Shown here one piece after another: positions 1 to 8,190 of a DNA stretch of 64,000 nucleotides (position 1 is its first letter; the number at the start of each line of letters is the position of its first letter). The DNA is from Flavobacteriaceae bacterium. Lineage in GTDB: Bacteria > Bacteroidota > Bacteroidia > Flavobacteriales > Flavobacteriaceae. Below the pieces are notes generated by a model. The model saw nothing but the letters and a program-made list of their open reading frames with translations. It was not told the origin of the DNA and made no database searches. The stretch is taken from positions 1 through 64,000 of the forward strand of contig JAURNV010000029.1 of NCBI GenBank assembly GCA_030830005.1, read 5' to 3'. The translations under genes and the position numbers were made by a program.

Positions 1-23
1 AGGTTCGAATCCTGCCACCCCGA
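1..23 (+). tRNA. tRNA, 3' fragment (isotype not determinable)
   Basis: The first bases read as the end of a tRNA: a T-arm with loop TTCGAAT closed by AGG/CCT, then the acceptor strand CACCCCG and discriminator A. No CCA is encoded. The anticodon lies outside the window. The acceptor CACCCCG resembles that of the neighbouring tRNA-Pro (CATCCCG), so a related isotype is possible but cannot be shown. Confidence 0.85.
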
Positions 24-36
24 CAAACTTTTACCA

Positions 37-115
<79 letters not shown>

Positions 116-299
116 TTTTCAACAACTATTTCCCCATAACCTACTCCGAAAAACTGAAGGTTTTCGGCTTGAAATGTAACGTATTGATTTGTCTAAGAAG
201 TGCAAACCTGTTTTCCCAACTTTTATATAATTAACTTCTTAGAAGTGAGGTTTTTGTTTCACCTTTAGGCATAGTATATTTACATAAATATTTTTTTCT

Positions 300-905
300 G
301 TGGTTATAGGGTTTTCGGGTGGAACAGGAGCGGGTAAGACAACATTAGTTGAATATGCAGCTTCAATGCTTGGAAAAGAAAACACGCTTATCATTACTCA
401 AGATCATTACTATAAAAACCACCCAGAACTTACTTTAAAGGAGTGTTCGCAGATTAATTTTGACCACCCAAATGCAATAGATTTTGAGTTGTTAACTGAA
501 CACATTCGTCTATTGCAAGCTGGAAAAAACATTCGCCAACCCATTTATTCGTTTGAAAAACACCTTAGAGAAACATCCTTTACCTTATGTACCCCGAAAA
601 GATATATATTGGTCGAAGGAATTTTAATCTTTACGTGTCCATCCTTAGTGGACAGGTTTGATTATATGGTTTATATTGAAGGGGCAAAAGACATTCGTAT
701 GCAAAGACGTATAGCACGCGATGTTGCCTTGCGCGGACGAACAGAAAAGGAAGTTAGAAAACGTTTTTCAACAACATTGCACAGCATGCACGACATTTTT
801 ATTGCACCCCAAAAACAAAAAGCAGATTTGATTATAACTAACAATACCACTATCCAAACAGCAACCAAACAACTTAGCAATTGGATTAAAACCATACGTA
901 CATGA
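300..905 (+). CDS. udk: Uridine kinase
   Basis: This 201-residue P-loop kinase phosphorylates uridine and cytidine to UMP and CMP in pyrimidine salvage in the cytoplasm. The Walker A motif GGTGAGKTT sits at residues 7-15, at the very N-terminus as in the Udk/PRK family. An ITQDHYYKN segment near residue 34 and a lid-like RRIARDVALRGR segment near residue 136 also fit the family. The length is close to the usual 200-210. The start is GTG; no ATG lies in frame upstream and the P-loop leaves little room for a later start. The stop overlaps the next gene by 4 nt, so the two are probably co-transcribed and translationally coupled. Pyrimidine synthesis genes pyrB and pyrR lie elsewhere in the window. 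Confidence 0.9.
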   Translation: MVIGFSGGTGAGKTTLVEYAASMLGKENTLIITQDHYYKNHPELTLKECSQINFDHPNAIDFELLTEHIRLLQAGKNIRQPIYSFEKHLRETSFTLCTPKRYILVEGILIFTCPSLVDRFDYMVYIEGAKDIRMQRRIARDVALRGRTEKEVRKRFSTTLHSMHDIFIAPQKQKADLIITNNTTIQTATKQLSNWIKTIRT

Positions 906-1213
906 AGAAATTACGTGAAAACCCTTGGTTTAAACTCGCAACGAACATATATGCGCTCATTGGATTGTTTTTTGTAATTTGGATGGTGTTTTTAGACACC
1001 AATTCGCTACTCATTTATTTGAATCTGGAGCGCAAACTCTCTGAGTTAGAACGACAAAAAGCATCTTTAGAACACGATATTGCACAGGATAAAAGAATTC
1101 TGATGCAATTAAATGATTCCATTGAAGTAGAACGGTACGCAAGAGAGCGGTATTTGATGAAAAGAAAAAACGAGGACGTGTATCTGATCGAGTTTCGTGA
1201 TAGCGTTAATTAA
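902..1213 (+). CDS. Septum formation initiator family protein (DivIC/FtsB-like)
   Basis: A small bitopic membrane protein of 103 residues. A short basic N-terminus is followed by one membrane span (about residues 13-35, ALIGLFFVIWMVFLD). A coiled coil rich in L, E and K covers about residues 42-75, and a short outer domain contains the family-typical segment ERYARERYLMKRKNED. This is the architecture of FtsB/DivIC, which joins FtsL and FtsQ/DivIB in the divisome and helps activate septal wall synthesis. It overlaps udk by 4 nt, a pairing I recall as common in flavobacteria. Assignment rests on architecture and the YARE(R/K)Y segment; orthology to FtsB or to DivIC cannot be separated by eye. 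Confidence 0.82.
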   Translation: MKKLRENPWFKLATNIYALIGLFFVIWMVFLDTNSLLIYLNLERKLSELERQKASLEHDIAQDKRILMQLNDSIEVERYARERYLMKRKNEDVYLIEFRDSVN

Positions 1214-1225
1214 TTTTAATTGAAC

Positions 1226-2104
1226 ATGATGAATTATGCAGGACAAATGCTTCGAGATGAAGCGCTAGCAAACAAAGTGGTTGTAGTTACAGGTGGGGGT
1301 AGCGGATTGGGAAAGTCCATGACACGCTATTTCTTGCAGTTAGGCGCTAAAGTGGCAATCACATCCCGAAATCTAGACAAATTAGAAGGTACTGCTCAGG
1401 AGCTTTCAGAAGAAACTGGCGGAACATGCTTGCCTTTAGCCTGTGACGTGCGTCATGTAGATCAAGTGGAAAGCATGCATCAACAAGTATTGGATACGTT
1501 TGGCAAGGTGGATATTCTTATCAACAATGCTGCTGGCAATTTTATTGCTCCCACGGAACGCTTATCTTCAAATGCCTTTGATACTATACTAGATATTGTA
1601 CTTAAGGGAACCAAAAATTGTACGCTCACTTTTGGAAAACATTGGATTAAAACAAAACAGAAGAACACCACTGTCCTCAATATTGTAACCACTTATGCAT
1701 TCACAGGTTCGGGCTATGTAGTTCCTTCTGCTTGTGCAAAAGCAGGAGTACTGGCCATGACACGATCGTTGGCAGTTGAGTGGGCAAAATATGGTATGCG
1801 CTTTAATGCAATTGCCCCAGGACCATTTCCTACAAAAGGCGCATGGGATAGACTATTACCTGCCCCTATCAAGAAAAAATTTGATCCAAAAAAACGCATT
1901 CCATTAGGGCGAGTTGGAGATCATCAAGAGCTTGCTAATTTGGCAGCATATATGATATCTGATTTTGGTGCTTACCTTAACGGAGAAGTGATTACACTTG
2001 ATGGTGGCGAGTGGCTTAAGGGAGCAGGACAATTTAATAACTTAGAACAAGTCACCAATACGATGTGGAATGTATTAGAACTTGCGATTCGCAGAAAAAA
2101 ATAG
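1226..2104 (+). CDS. SDR oxidoreductase, 2,4-dienoyl-CoA reductase-like
   Basis: A 292-residue short-chain dehydrogenase. The Rossmann motif TGGGSGLG is near residue 23 and the NNAAGNF motif near residue 99. The usual YxxxK catalytic pair is not present as such: the K lies in PSACAKAG with Ser at the usual Tyr position, and a Tyr sits earlier in TTYAFTGSG. That arrangement, and the stretch KYGMRFNAIAPGP followed by TKGAWDRL, match 2,4-dienoyl-CoA reductases of the DECR1 type. These use NADPH to reduce dienoyl-CoA during breakdown of unsaturated fatty acids. The TTG at 1220 is in frame, but ATG at 1226 (or 1229) is the better start. It sits 12 nt after the divIC-like gene. Substrate is inferred from motif pattern only. 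Confidence 0.8.
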   Translation: MMNYAGQMLRDEALANKVVVVTGGGSGLGKSMTRYFLQLGAKVAITSRNLDKLEGTAQELSEETGGTCLPLACDVRHVDQVESMHQQVLDTFGKVDILINNAAGNFIAPTERLSSNAFDTILDIVLKGTKNCTLTFGKHWIKTKQKNTTVLNIVTTYAFTGSGYVVPSACAKAGVLAMTRSLAVEWAKYGMRFNAIAPGPFPTKGAWDRLLPAPIKKKFDPKKRIPLGRVGDHQELANLAAYMISDFGAYLNGEVITLDGGEWLKGAGQFNNLEQVTNTMWNVLELAIRRKK

Positions 2105-2120
2105 TTAACAAAATTTTGAT

Positions 2121-2149
2121 TTGTTATCACCGTATAAATAGTATTTTTA
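2121..2149 (+). promoter_or_regulatory. Probable promoter of parA
   Basis: TTG at 2121-2123, an 18-base spacer, then TATTTTTA at 2142-2149. This is close to the Bacteroidota primary sigma consensus TTG-N17-19-TAnnTTTG, with the last base off. The parA start codon lies 15 bases after the -7 element. Confidence 0.5.
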
Positions 2150-2164
2150 CCTTTTGAACTTAAT

Positions 2165-2929
2165 ATGGGCAAAATTATAGCTGTAGCAAATCAAAAAGGC
2201 GGTGTTGGTAAAACTACTACTTCCGTAAATCTTGCTGCTTCTTTAGGTGTTTTAGAAAAAAAAGTGTTGCTCATTGATGCTGACCCGCAAGCTAATGCAT
2301 CTTCAGGTCTTGGTATTGATGTAAATAGTGTATCCAAAGGGTCGTATCAAGTTTTGGAACACACCTTAAAAGCCGAAGAAACTATTATAACCACCACTTC
2401 TCCAAATTTAGACCTTATTCCTGCCCATATTGATTTAGTAGCTATTGAGATTGAGTTGGTAGACAAACCCAACAGGGAAACCATGTTACGCGAAGCACTC
2501 AATCCCATAAAAGATAATTACGATTTCATTTTTATTGATTGTGCCCCATCACTCGGCTTGATTACACTTAATGCACTTACTGCAGCAGACTCCATTATCA
2601 TTCCTATTCAATGTGAATATTTTGCTCTTGAGGGACTTGGAAAACTATTAAACACCATTAAAAGTGTTCAAAAAATCCACAATCCATCCCTTGGCATTGA
2701 AGGCATGCTTCTTACTATGTATGACTCTCGTTTACGTCTTTCTAATCAAGTCGTAGATGAAGTGAAAAAACATTTTAGCACTATGGTGTTCAACACCATC
2801 ATTCAACGAAATGTAAAATTAAGTGAAGCCCCTAGCTACGGCGAGAGTATCATTGATTATGATGCCTCAAGTAGAGGTGCATCAAGCTATTTAAAGCTCG
2901 CGCAAGAGTTCATTCATAAAAACAAATAA
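2165..2929 (+). CDS. parA: Chromosome partitioning ATPase ParA (Soj)
   Basis: A 254-residue ParA/MinD-family ATPase that dimerises on DNA with ATP and is cycled by ParB to move replicated origins apart. The deviant Walker A KGGVGKTT is at residues 11-18, with the signature Lys 11. The switch I region DADPQANASSGLG is at about 38-50 and Walker B FIFIDCAPSLG at about residue 117. The length is that of chromosomal Soj proteins, without the N-terminal HTH of plasmid ParA. parB follows after one base, giving the usual parAB operon. The pair usually lies near oriC in bacteria, but no dnaA box cluster is evident here. Confidence 0.95.
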   Translation: MGKIIAVANQKGGVGKTTTSVNLAASLGVLEKKVLLIDADPQANASSGLGIDVNSVSKGSYQVLEHTLKAEETIITTTSPNLDLIPAHIDLVAIEIELVDKPNRETMLREALNPIKDNYDFIFIDCAPSLGLITLNALTAADSIIIPIQCEYFALEGLGKLLNTIKSVQKIHNPSLGIEGMLLTMYDSRLRLSNQVVDEVKKHFSTMVFNTIIQRNVKLSEAPSYGESIIDYDASSRGASSYLKLAQEFIHKNK

Positions 2930-2930
2930 A

Positions 2931-3785
2931 ATGGCAAAAGCAAAAAAACGTCAAGCCATGGGGCGCGGCCTTTCAGCCTTGCTTCCAACTGACGAAAATT
3001 TAAAAAAGGGAACTGTTGAGGGACGTGTATTAGAAGTTCCGCTAAGTCAGATTGACACAAATCCATTTCAACCCAGAACTCAATTTAACCCTGAAACGCT
3101 TACTCAACTTGCTTCTTCTATTGCTGAACTAGGTGTTATTCAACCCATAACCGTTCGTAAAATGGGGGACGAAAAATATCAATTAGTTTCTGGTGAGCGG
3201 CGGTTCCGTGCCTCTAAATCCATAAATCTAGAAACAATTCCTGCTTTTATCAGAGTAGCAAATGACCAAGAGTCTTTGGAAATGGCATTAGTGGAAAACA
3301 TTCAAAGAGATGATTTAGACCCTATAGAGATTGCACTTAGTTATCAACAACTCATAAATGAAATAGAACTCACTCAAGAAGAAATGAGTAAACGGGTAGG
3401 AAAAAAGAGGTCAACCATTACCAATTATTTACGCCTGTTACAACTTGATCCTATCATACAATCTGGAATTCGAGATGGTTTTATTTCTATGGGACATGGT
3501 AGGGCACTTCTTGCCATTGAAGACACTAAAGAACAACTCCATCTTTACAAAAAAATTGTGGCTAGTGGAATGTCTGTCCGAGCTACAGAGCAAGCGGTAA
3601 AGCCAAAAAAAACAACGCAACCCTCAACTATTAAAAACTTTACCAGCTCACAAATTGATACCCTAAACGATTTTTTTGGAGCAGTGGTTAAAACTATAGT
3701 TGATAAAAAAGGGAGTGGTAAAATCATTATCTCATTTGATTCCGAAAAAGAATTTAACTCAATTCTCAAAAAAATTAAGAAGTGA
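2931..3785 (+). CDS. parB: Chromosome partitioning protein ParB (Spo0J)
   Basis: A 284-residue ParB/Spo0J. It binds centromere-like parS sites, loads as a CTP-dependent clamp and stimulates ParA. The order is an N-terminal ParA-stimulating tail (AMGRGLSALLP, residues 9-19), a CTP-binding domain with GERRFRAS at 88-95 and ENIQRDDLDP near 122, then an HTH region (about 140-200), then a C-terminal dimerisation region from about 230. It begins one base after parA and its stop overlaps the start of the DUF5683 gene. I did not find an obvious full parS palindrome (TGTTTCACGTGAAACA type) in the window. Confidence 0.94.
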   Translation: MAKAKKRQAMGRGLSALLPTDENLKKGTVEGRVLEVPLSQIDTNPFQPRTQFNPETLTQLASSIAELGVIQPITVRKMGDEKYQLVSGERRFRASKSINLETIPAFIRVANDQESLEMALVENIQRDDLDPIEIALSYQQLINEIELTQEEMSKRVGKKRSTITNYLRLLQLDPIIQSGIRDGFISMGHGRALLAIEDTKEQLHLYKKIVASGMSVRATEQAVKPKKTTQPSTIKNFTSSQIDTLNDFFGAVVKTIVDKKGSGKIIISFDSEKEFNSILKKIKK

Positions 3786-4327
3786 ACCGACTTGTCTTTC
3801 TATTGCTGTTTACTTTTTGTTGGGGTACAATTACTGCTCAAAAAATCACAGCTGAAGACATACAAAAAAATGAAAACGAAGACCCGTTAAGACCTGCAAA
3901 AGCAGCGTTTTACTCGGCGGTTCTTCCAGGCTTGGGACAAGTTTACAACAAACGCTATTGGAAGTTACCACTTGTATATGGTGGTCTTGGGGCGTCTATA
4001 TATGCCTATGACATCAACAATAAAAATTACTTACGTTATCGAAAAGCCTACAAAAGACGTATTTCTGGATACACTGATGACGAGTTCCAAGGGCTTATTG
4101 CCAGTACTGATCGGCTTATTGATGGACAAGATTTTTATAAACGAAATCGAGATAGATCAATGTTGTTTATCTTGGGGTTTTATTTTTTAAATATTTTAGA
4201 TGCCAATATCGATGCGCATTTAAAGCAATATAATGTAAACAGCGACTTGAGTGTTAGACCTTTTATTGATGTGGCACCTATAGATGCTTCACCAGTGGCA
4301 GGTATGCGTGTCGCTTTAACTTTTTAG
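3782..4327 (+). CDS. DUF5683 family membrane/envelope protein
   Basis: A 181-residue protein with a clear N-terminal signal peptide (MNRLVFLLLFTFCWGTITAQ). A conserved block follows at about residues 40-75 (KAAFYSAVLPGLGQVYNKRYWKLP), then a hydrophobic stretch around 120-135. The AxxSxxLPGxGQxYN(K/R)xYWK pattern is the hallmark of DUF5683, a Bacteroidota family usually found between parB and dapB or lepB. Its function is not known. The start is GTG and overlaps the parB stop by 4 nt. dapB follows after one base, so it is part of the same transcription unit. Confidence 0.82.
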   Translation: MNRLVFLLLFTFCWGTITAQKITAEDIQKNENEDPLRPAKAAFYSAVLPGLGQVYNKRYWKLPLVYGGLGASIYAYDINNKNYLRYRKAYKRRISGYTDDEFQGLIASTDRLIDGQDFYKRNRDRSMLFILGFYFLNILDANIDAHLKQYNVNSDLSVRPFIDVAPIDASPVAGMRVALTF

Positions 4328-4328
4328 T

Positions 4329-5033
4329 ATGAAGATAGCCTTACTAGGATATGGAAGGATGGGTAAAGCCATAGAAAGCATTGCCAAAGAACGTGGACAT
4401 GAAATTGTTGCAAAAATCGACAAAGACAACCCAAACGATTCCATTCAAAAGGCAGATGTAGCGATAAACTTCAGTGTGCCTTCATCTGCAGCAACCAACA
4501 TTACACACGGGCTAAATCAGGGTATTCCTGTGGTTTGTGGAACTACTGGATGGCTAGAACACAAGACTGCTATTGAAAAATTATGCATCGACACTAATGG
4601 AGCATTTCTCTATGCCTCAAATTTTAGTCTTGGGGTAAATCTTTTCTTTGCACTAAACAAAAAACTTGCTGAAATGATGGCTCCTTACAACCAATACAAA
4701 GTAGCTATTGAGGAAATTCATCATACTGAAAAATTAGATGCACCAAGTGGAACTGCGATTACATTAGCGGAGGGGATTTTGCCTTATTCACAACATAACG
4801 GATGGAAACTTGAGAAAAGTGCTAGTGAAAACGACATTCCTATAAAAGCAATTCGTGAACCCAACGTCCCTGGAACACACACAGTAACCTACAGATCAGA
4901 TATCGATAAAATACATATAGAACACCTTGCTCACAATAGAGATGGTTTTGCACTAGGTGCAGTTATTGCTGCCGAATGGATCATTGGAAAAAGTGGTATT
5001 TTTACCATGAGTGATGTGCTTAACATAACCTAA
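4329..5033 (+). CDS. dapB: 4-hydroxy-tetrahydrodipicolinate reductase
   Basis: A 234-residue NAD(P)H-dependent reductase that makes tetrahydrodipicolinate in the lysine/diaminopimelate pathway. The nucleotide-binding motif GYGRMGKA is at residues 7-14. The DapB signature EEIHHTEKLDAPSGTA is at about 128-143, with catalytic His131/132, Lys135 and the SGT substrate loop. It is shorter than the E. coli enzyme (273), as is usual in this phylum. It is cytoplasmic. The partner enzyme dapA is also in this window (62305-63189) but far away and on the other strand, so the pathway is not clustered. Confidence 0.95.
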   Translation: MKIALLGYGRMGKAIESIAKERGHEIVAKIDKDNPNDSIQKADVAINFSVPSSAATNITHGLNQGIPVVCGTTGWLEHKTAIEKLCIDTNGAFLYASNFSLGVNLFFALNKKLAEMMAPYNQYKVAIEEIHHTEKLDAPSGTAITLAEGILPYSQHNGWKLEKSASENDIPIKAIREPNVPGTHTVTYRSDIDKIHIEHLAHNRDGFALGAVIAAEWIIGKSGIFTMSDVLNIT

Positions 5034-5046
5034 TCTTACAGCTATT

Positions 5047-6744
5047 ATGACAGTTACACAATGGATTTTATTTATCGGGATTTGCCAAGTTTACATTTTC
5101 GTAAAGCTTTGGAAACTCTATAAAAAAGCAGGATTTTCTCCCCTTTTGGCCTTAGTCCCCTTCTACAATTCCATTATTCTGCTTCAAATCATTAAACGAC
5201 CAAAGTGGTGGGTGATTTTACTATATATACCCATCATTAACCTTTTGATGCTCCCAGTAATATGGGTTGAAACCGCTAGAAGTTTTGGAAAAACTAGTCT
5301 TACAGACAGTTTTCTTTCATGGGCAACTTTAGGGTTTTATGGGTTTTATCTCAATTATGTTTCAGAAGTAACTTATCGTACAGACAGGCCATTAGAACCA
5401 CAAAGTGGATTTGGCCAATTCATTGGCTCTATTATTTATGCTGTTGTTTTTGCCACTCTTGTACATGCCTATTTTATGCAGCCTTATATTATACCAACAG
5501 GTTCACTGGAAAAAAGCCTTTTAGTGGGTGATTTTTTGCTGGTTAGCAAATTCCATTATGGGGCTCGAACTCCACAAACAGCGGTTTCCTTTCCAATGGT
5601 TCATGATACCATCCCATTAGTAAAAGTACGTTCTTACCTTAAAAAACCTCAACTACCCTATTATCGTATTCCAGGGCTTCAAAAAATAAAACGCAACGAT
5701 ATTGTGGTGTTTAGTTGGCCAGCAGATACCGTCAGGCAATTCTTTAAAAAAGAGGCTCGTGTAGATAAACCCGTGGATAAAAAATCCAATTACGTAAAAC
5801 GTTGCGTTGCGCTTCCTGGCGATACCCTTTCTTTGATTGATGGCATTATTCACATCAATGGTCGAAAATCGAAAATGCCCGACCGAGCAAAACCCCTTTA
5901 TGGTTACACAGCATATAACAGCAAAGGAATTTCAGCGAGGAAACTGGTAGCTCTTGGATATAATGATTTAACTCGAAAGTACGCAATTTCAAATATTAAC
6001 CAATCCATGCTAAACGCTTTAATCCCTTATATAACAGGTTATGGGTATGGAGACCAAAATAATTATGAAGTGTCTACAGGTGCAAAAGGGCTTCCTCTTA
6101 AATTGGTAAAACAATACAGGATTCAAGCTAAAGAACTGCTCGAAAAACAGAAAACCTTGTTTTTAACTCTTGAAGAAGCTGCTGAACTTCAGAATATTAT
6201 TCCTCTGGATAGCTTAAAGCGACGTATTAACAACTCAAAGTATCCCGACGTTAATATTTTCCCAAACACAATACAGTATAACTGGAACCAAGATCAATTT
6301 GGACCACTTGTTATTCCCAAAAAAGGTGTTACAGTACAACTCAATCAGGAAAGCTGGCCCTTGTATAAAAAAATTATCCAAGATTATGAGCACAACACGG
6401 TTTCTAAAAATGGTGATGTGATTGAAATCAACGGAGAAGTAACAGACACCTACACCTTTTTACAAGACTATTTTTGGATGATGGGTGATAACCGTCATCG
6501 CTCAGAAGATAGTCGTTATTGGGGCTTTGTCCCAGAAGACCATATTGTAGGAAAACCTGTCTTTATATGGTTGAGCATAGACGGCTTTATGGAAGGTTTT
6601 AGCAACTGGCGTGTGCGCTGGAATAGGGTTTTCACAACAGTTGGAGGTTCCGGCGAACCCGTTTCATATCGCTGGTTTTTTGTTGCCTTTATTGCGCTTT
6701 GGCAAGGGATTGTTTGGTTTCGTAAACGAAACAAAAAGGCTTAG
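5047..6744 (+). CDS. lepB: Signal peptidase I, enlarged Bacteroidota form
   Basis: A 565-residue membrane serine protease that removes signal peptides on the outer face of the inner membrane. The first ~105 residues hold several hydrophobic spans of a DUF5684-like extension. A span at about 124-145 leads into the catalytic domain. IIPTGSLEKSLLVGD carries nucleophile Ser153 and YVKRCVALPGD carries general base Lys251. The box-E motif GDNRHRSEDSRYWGFVP lies near residue 480. A long insertion of about 210 residues separates the Lys box from box E, and a further C-terminal span closes the protein. E. coli LepB is 324 residues. The canonical Ser-Met after the nucleophile is Ser-Leu here. It is 13 nt after dapB. 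Confidence 0.93.
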   Translation: MTVTQWILFIGICQVYIFVKLWKLYKKAGFSPLLALVPFYNSIILLQIIKRPKWWVILLYIPIINLLMLPVIWVETARSFGKTSLTDSFLSWATLGFYGFYLNYVSEVTYRTDRPLEPQSGFGQFIGSIIYAVVFATLVHAYFMQPYIIPTGSLEKSLLVGDFLLVSKFHYGARTPQTAVSFPMVHDTIPLVKVRSYLKKPQLPYYRIPGLQKIKRNDIVVFSWPADTVRQFFKKEARVDKPVDKKSNYVKRCVALPGDTLSLIDGIIHINGRKSKMPDRAKPLYGYTAYNSKGISARKLVALGYNDLTRKYAISNINQSMLNALIPYITGYGYGDQNNYEVSTGAKGLPLKLVKQYRIQAKELLEKQKTLFLTLEEAAELQNIIPLDSLKRRINNSKYPDVNIFPNTIQYNWNQDQFGPLVIPKKGVTVQLNQESWPLYKKIIQDYEHNTVSKNGDVIEINGEVTDTYTFLQDYFWMMGDNRHRSEDSRYWGFVPEDHIVGKPVFIWLSIDGFMEGFSNWRVRWNRVFTTVGGSGEPVSYRWFFVAFIALWQGIVWFRKRNKKA

Positions 6745-7374
6745 ATGAACCCTGTTTTAGCTCCCCTCGCTTATGGTGGTTCACTTACGCTTTGGGCGTA
6801 TTTAGTACAGGCAGATGCTATTATTTTTGAAAAACACGATCACTACCAAAAACAAACCCAACGAAATCGACAATATATTCATGGAGCAAACGGAATACTA
6901 CTGCTATCTATTCCCATAAAACATTTAGGTAAAGAAGGACACCAATCATATAAAGACATAAAAATTGATAACAGTTTTCCATGGCAATCACAACACTGGA
7001 AATCACTTCAAAATGCCTATAGATCATCCCCCTATTTTGAATACTATGAATGTGAATTAGCTCCTATTTACAAAAATAAATACACGAGCTTATACACCTT
7101 TAACAAAACCTTATTTGATGTTTTAAAGAACTTAATGGGCATCAATACTACAGTTACTTTCACTGAAAAATATACTCCTTTTACAACAACCTTGGACACG
7201 AGACATTTGCTACAGGTAAAAAAAAAGGCTCCAGTCATAACACTAGAATATGCACAAGTTTTTAGGGATAAAAACGGGTTTATTCCAAATCTTTCGGTAC
7301 TGGATCTCCTTTTTAACCTCGGTCCAGAAAGCTTAAGCAAACTTAAAAGGTGTGCGCTTCCTAATTTTTTGTAA
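6745..7374 (+). CDS. WbqC family protein
   Basis: A 209-residue protein starting directly after the lepB stop codon. Recognisable WbqC-family features are the N-terminal block around YGGSLTLWAYLVQADAIIFE, then RNRQYIHGANGILLLSIPI, and the later WQSQHWKSLQNAYRSSPYF with EYYECELAPIY. Members are encoded in O-antigen clusters and scattered in Bacteroidota genomes. No reaction is firmly established for this clade. There is no signal peptide. The link to LepB is positional only, so a role at the envelope is a guess. Confidence 0.8.
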   Translation: MNPVLAPLAYGGSLTLWAYLVQADAIIFEKHDHYQKQTQRNRQYIHGANGILLLSIPIKHLGKEGHQSYKDIKIDNSFPWQSQHWKSLQNAYRSSPYFEYYECELAPIYKNKYTSLYTFNKTLFDVLKNLMGINTTVTFTEKYTPFTTTLDTRHLLQVKKKAPVITLEYAQVFRDKNGFIPNLSVLDLLFNLGPESLSKLKRCALPNFL

Positions 7375-7397
7375 ATTACCCTATTAAATCCTTCTTG

Positions 7398-7817
7398 ATG
7401 GACGAACCCAAAATCACAGGGATTGGTGGTATATTTTTTAAATCCCAATCTCCAGAAAAACTACAAAAGTGGTATGCAAAACATTTGGGGTTGATTCTAA
7501 ATCCATATGGAGCAACTTTTGAAATGCGAAATGCAAATACACCTACCAAAAAAAAGTATCTTCATTGGTCTGTTTTTGCAAACGACACTGAGTATTTTAA
7601 TCCTTCCCTAAAACCCTTTATGATAAATTACAGGGTACAAGAAATTGAAAAATTAGTCGAAAATTTAAATAACATTGGGGTTACTATTGTAGACAAAATA
7701 AAAACCTACCCCTATGGAAAATTTTGTCACATTTTGGACCCCGAGGGAAATGCCATAGAACTCTGGGAACCAAAAGAGGAGTTTTTTGACAGCATGAAAG
7801 TTCCAACAAACAAATAA
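7398..7817 (+). CDS. VOC (glyoxalase/bleomycin-resistance) family protein
   Basis: A 139-residue single-module vicinal-oxygen-chelate protein. It opens with ITGIGGIFFKSQSPEKLQKWYAKHLGL, the usual first beta-alpha unit, and ends with HILDPEGNAIELWEP, the metal-ligand-bearing strand (Glu of IELWEP). Such proteins act as dimers in lyases, dioxygenases or sequestration proteins; the substrate here cannot be told. A TTG at 7395 is in frame, but ATG at 7398 is the likelier start. It ends against the 3' end of RNase P RNA, which is transcribed towards it. Confidence 0.8.
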   Translation: MDEPKITGIGGIFFKSQSPEKLQKWYAKHLGLILNPYGATFEMRNANTPTKKKYLHWSVFANDTEYFNPSLKPFMINYRVQEIEKLVENLNNIGVTIVDKIKTYPYGKFCHILDPEGNAIELWEPKEEFFDSMKVPTNK

Positions 7818-8114
7818 AAAGCAGGCCGTAAGCCGGATTCTGTCGTGCCTTATCATTAATCTAGACGATGCATTACTGCAGCGTTCAATCCGCCTACCCT
7901 CCAACTTAGGCGCACTACCCTCAAGCGTTGGTTTACATGGCGTTTCACCGCATAGAGTTTACCTGATTTCACTACAGCCAAACTGTACTTGCTTTCTGTT
8001 GCACTAGTCCTGAACCGAATATTCGGAACGACGGGAGTTACCCGCTATGCTGCGCTACGGTGTCCGGACTTTCCTCTCTTCGCCAACGGCGAACAGCGAT
8101 AAGGTGGCCTGCTG
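7818..8114 (-). ncRNA. rnpB: RNase P RNA (class A)
   Basis: On the minus strand the molecule begins GCAGGCCACC and ends GGCTTACGGCCTGC; GCAGGCC and GGCCTGC pair as helix P1. The conserved 5' core GAGGAAAGTCCGGAC (plus-strand complement near 8067-8085) and the 3' core GACAGAATCCGGCTTA (complement near 7829-7845) are both present. The length of about 295 nt is short but within the range for bacterial RNase P RNAs. It is the catalytic RNA that trims tRNA 5' leaders. A run of T residues follows P1 on the minus strand and may end the transcript. The ends are approximate by a few bases. Confidence 0.93.
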
Positions 8115-8116
8115 CA

Positions 8117-8124
8117 CAAAAGTA
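8117..8124 (-). promoter_or_regulatory. -7 element of the rnpB promoter
   Basis: The minus strand reads TACTTTTG here, an exact TAnnTTTG match. It ends three bases before the inferred 5' end of RNase P RNA, where a start site is expected. A TTG lies 21 bases upstream, slightly beyond the usual spacing. Confidence 0.6.
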
Positions 8125-8190
8125 CTGTATTCTTTTGTTAGATCTCAATTTTGCATAGGTCAACAATGTGAGTTTACGTATATTTACCTC

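Noticed and set aside
146-167. Hairpin CCGAAAA/TTTTCGG after the tRNA-Pro, a possible terminator
   Set aside because: No T tract follows the stem on the plus strand and the stem is only 7 bp with an 8-base loop.
2100-3800. parS or dnaA-box cluster near parAB
   Set aside because: No full parS palindrome or group of DnaA boxes could be found by eye near the genes, so an origin is not called.
8047-8190. dnaX starting at 8047, with an N-terminal extension
   Set aside because: The extension is antisense to the conserved 5' core of RNase P RNA. The DnaX family start MGEFVVSALKYRPQTF lies at 8191.
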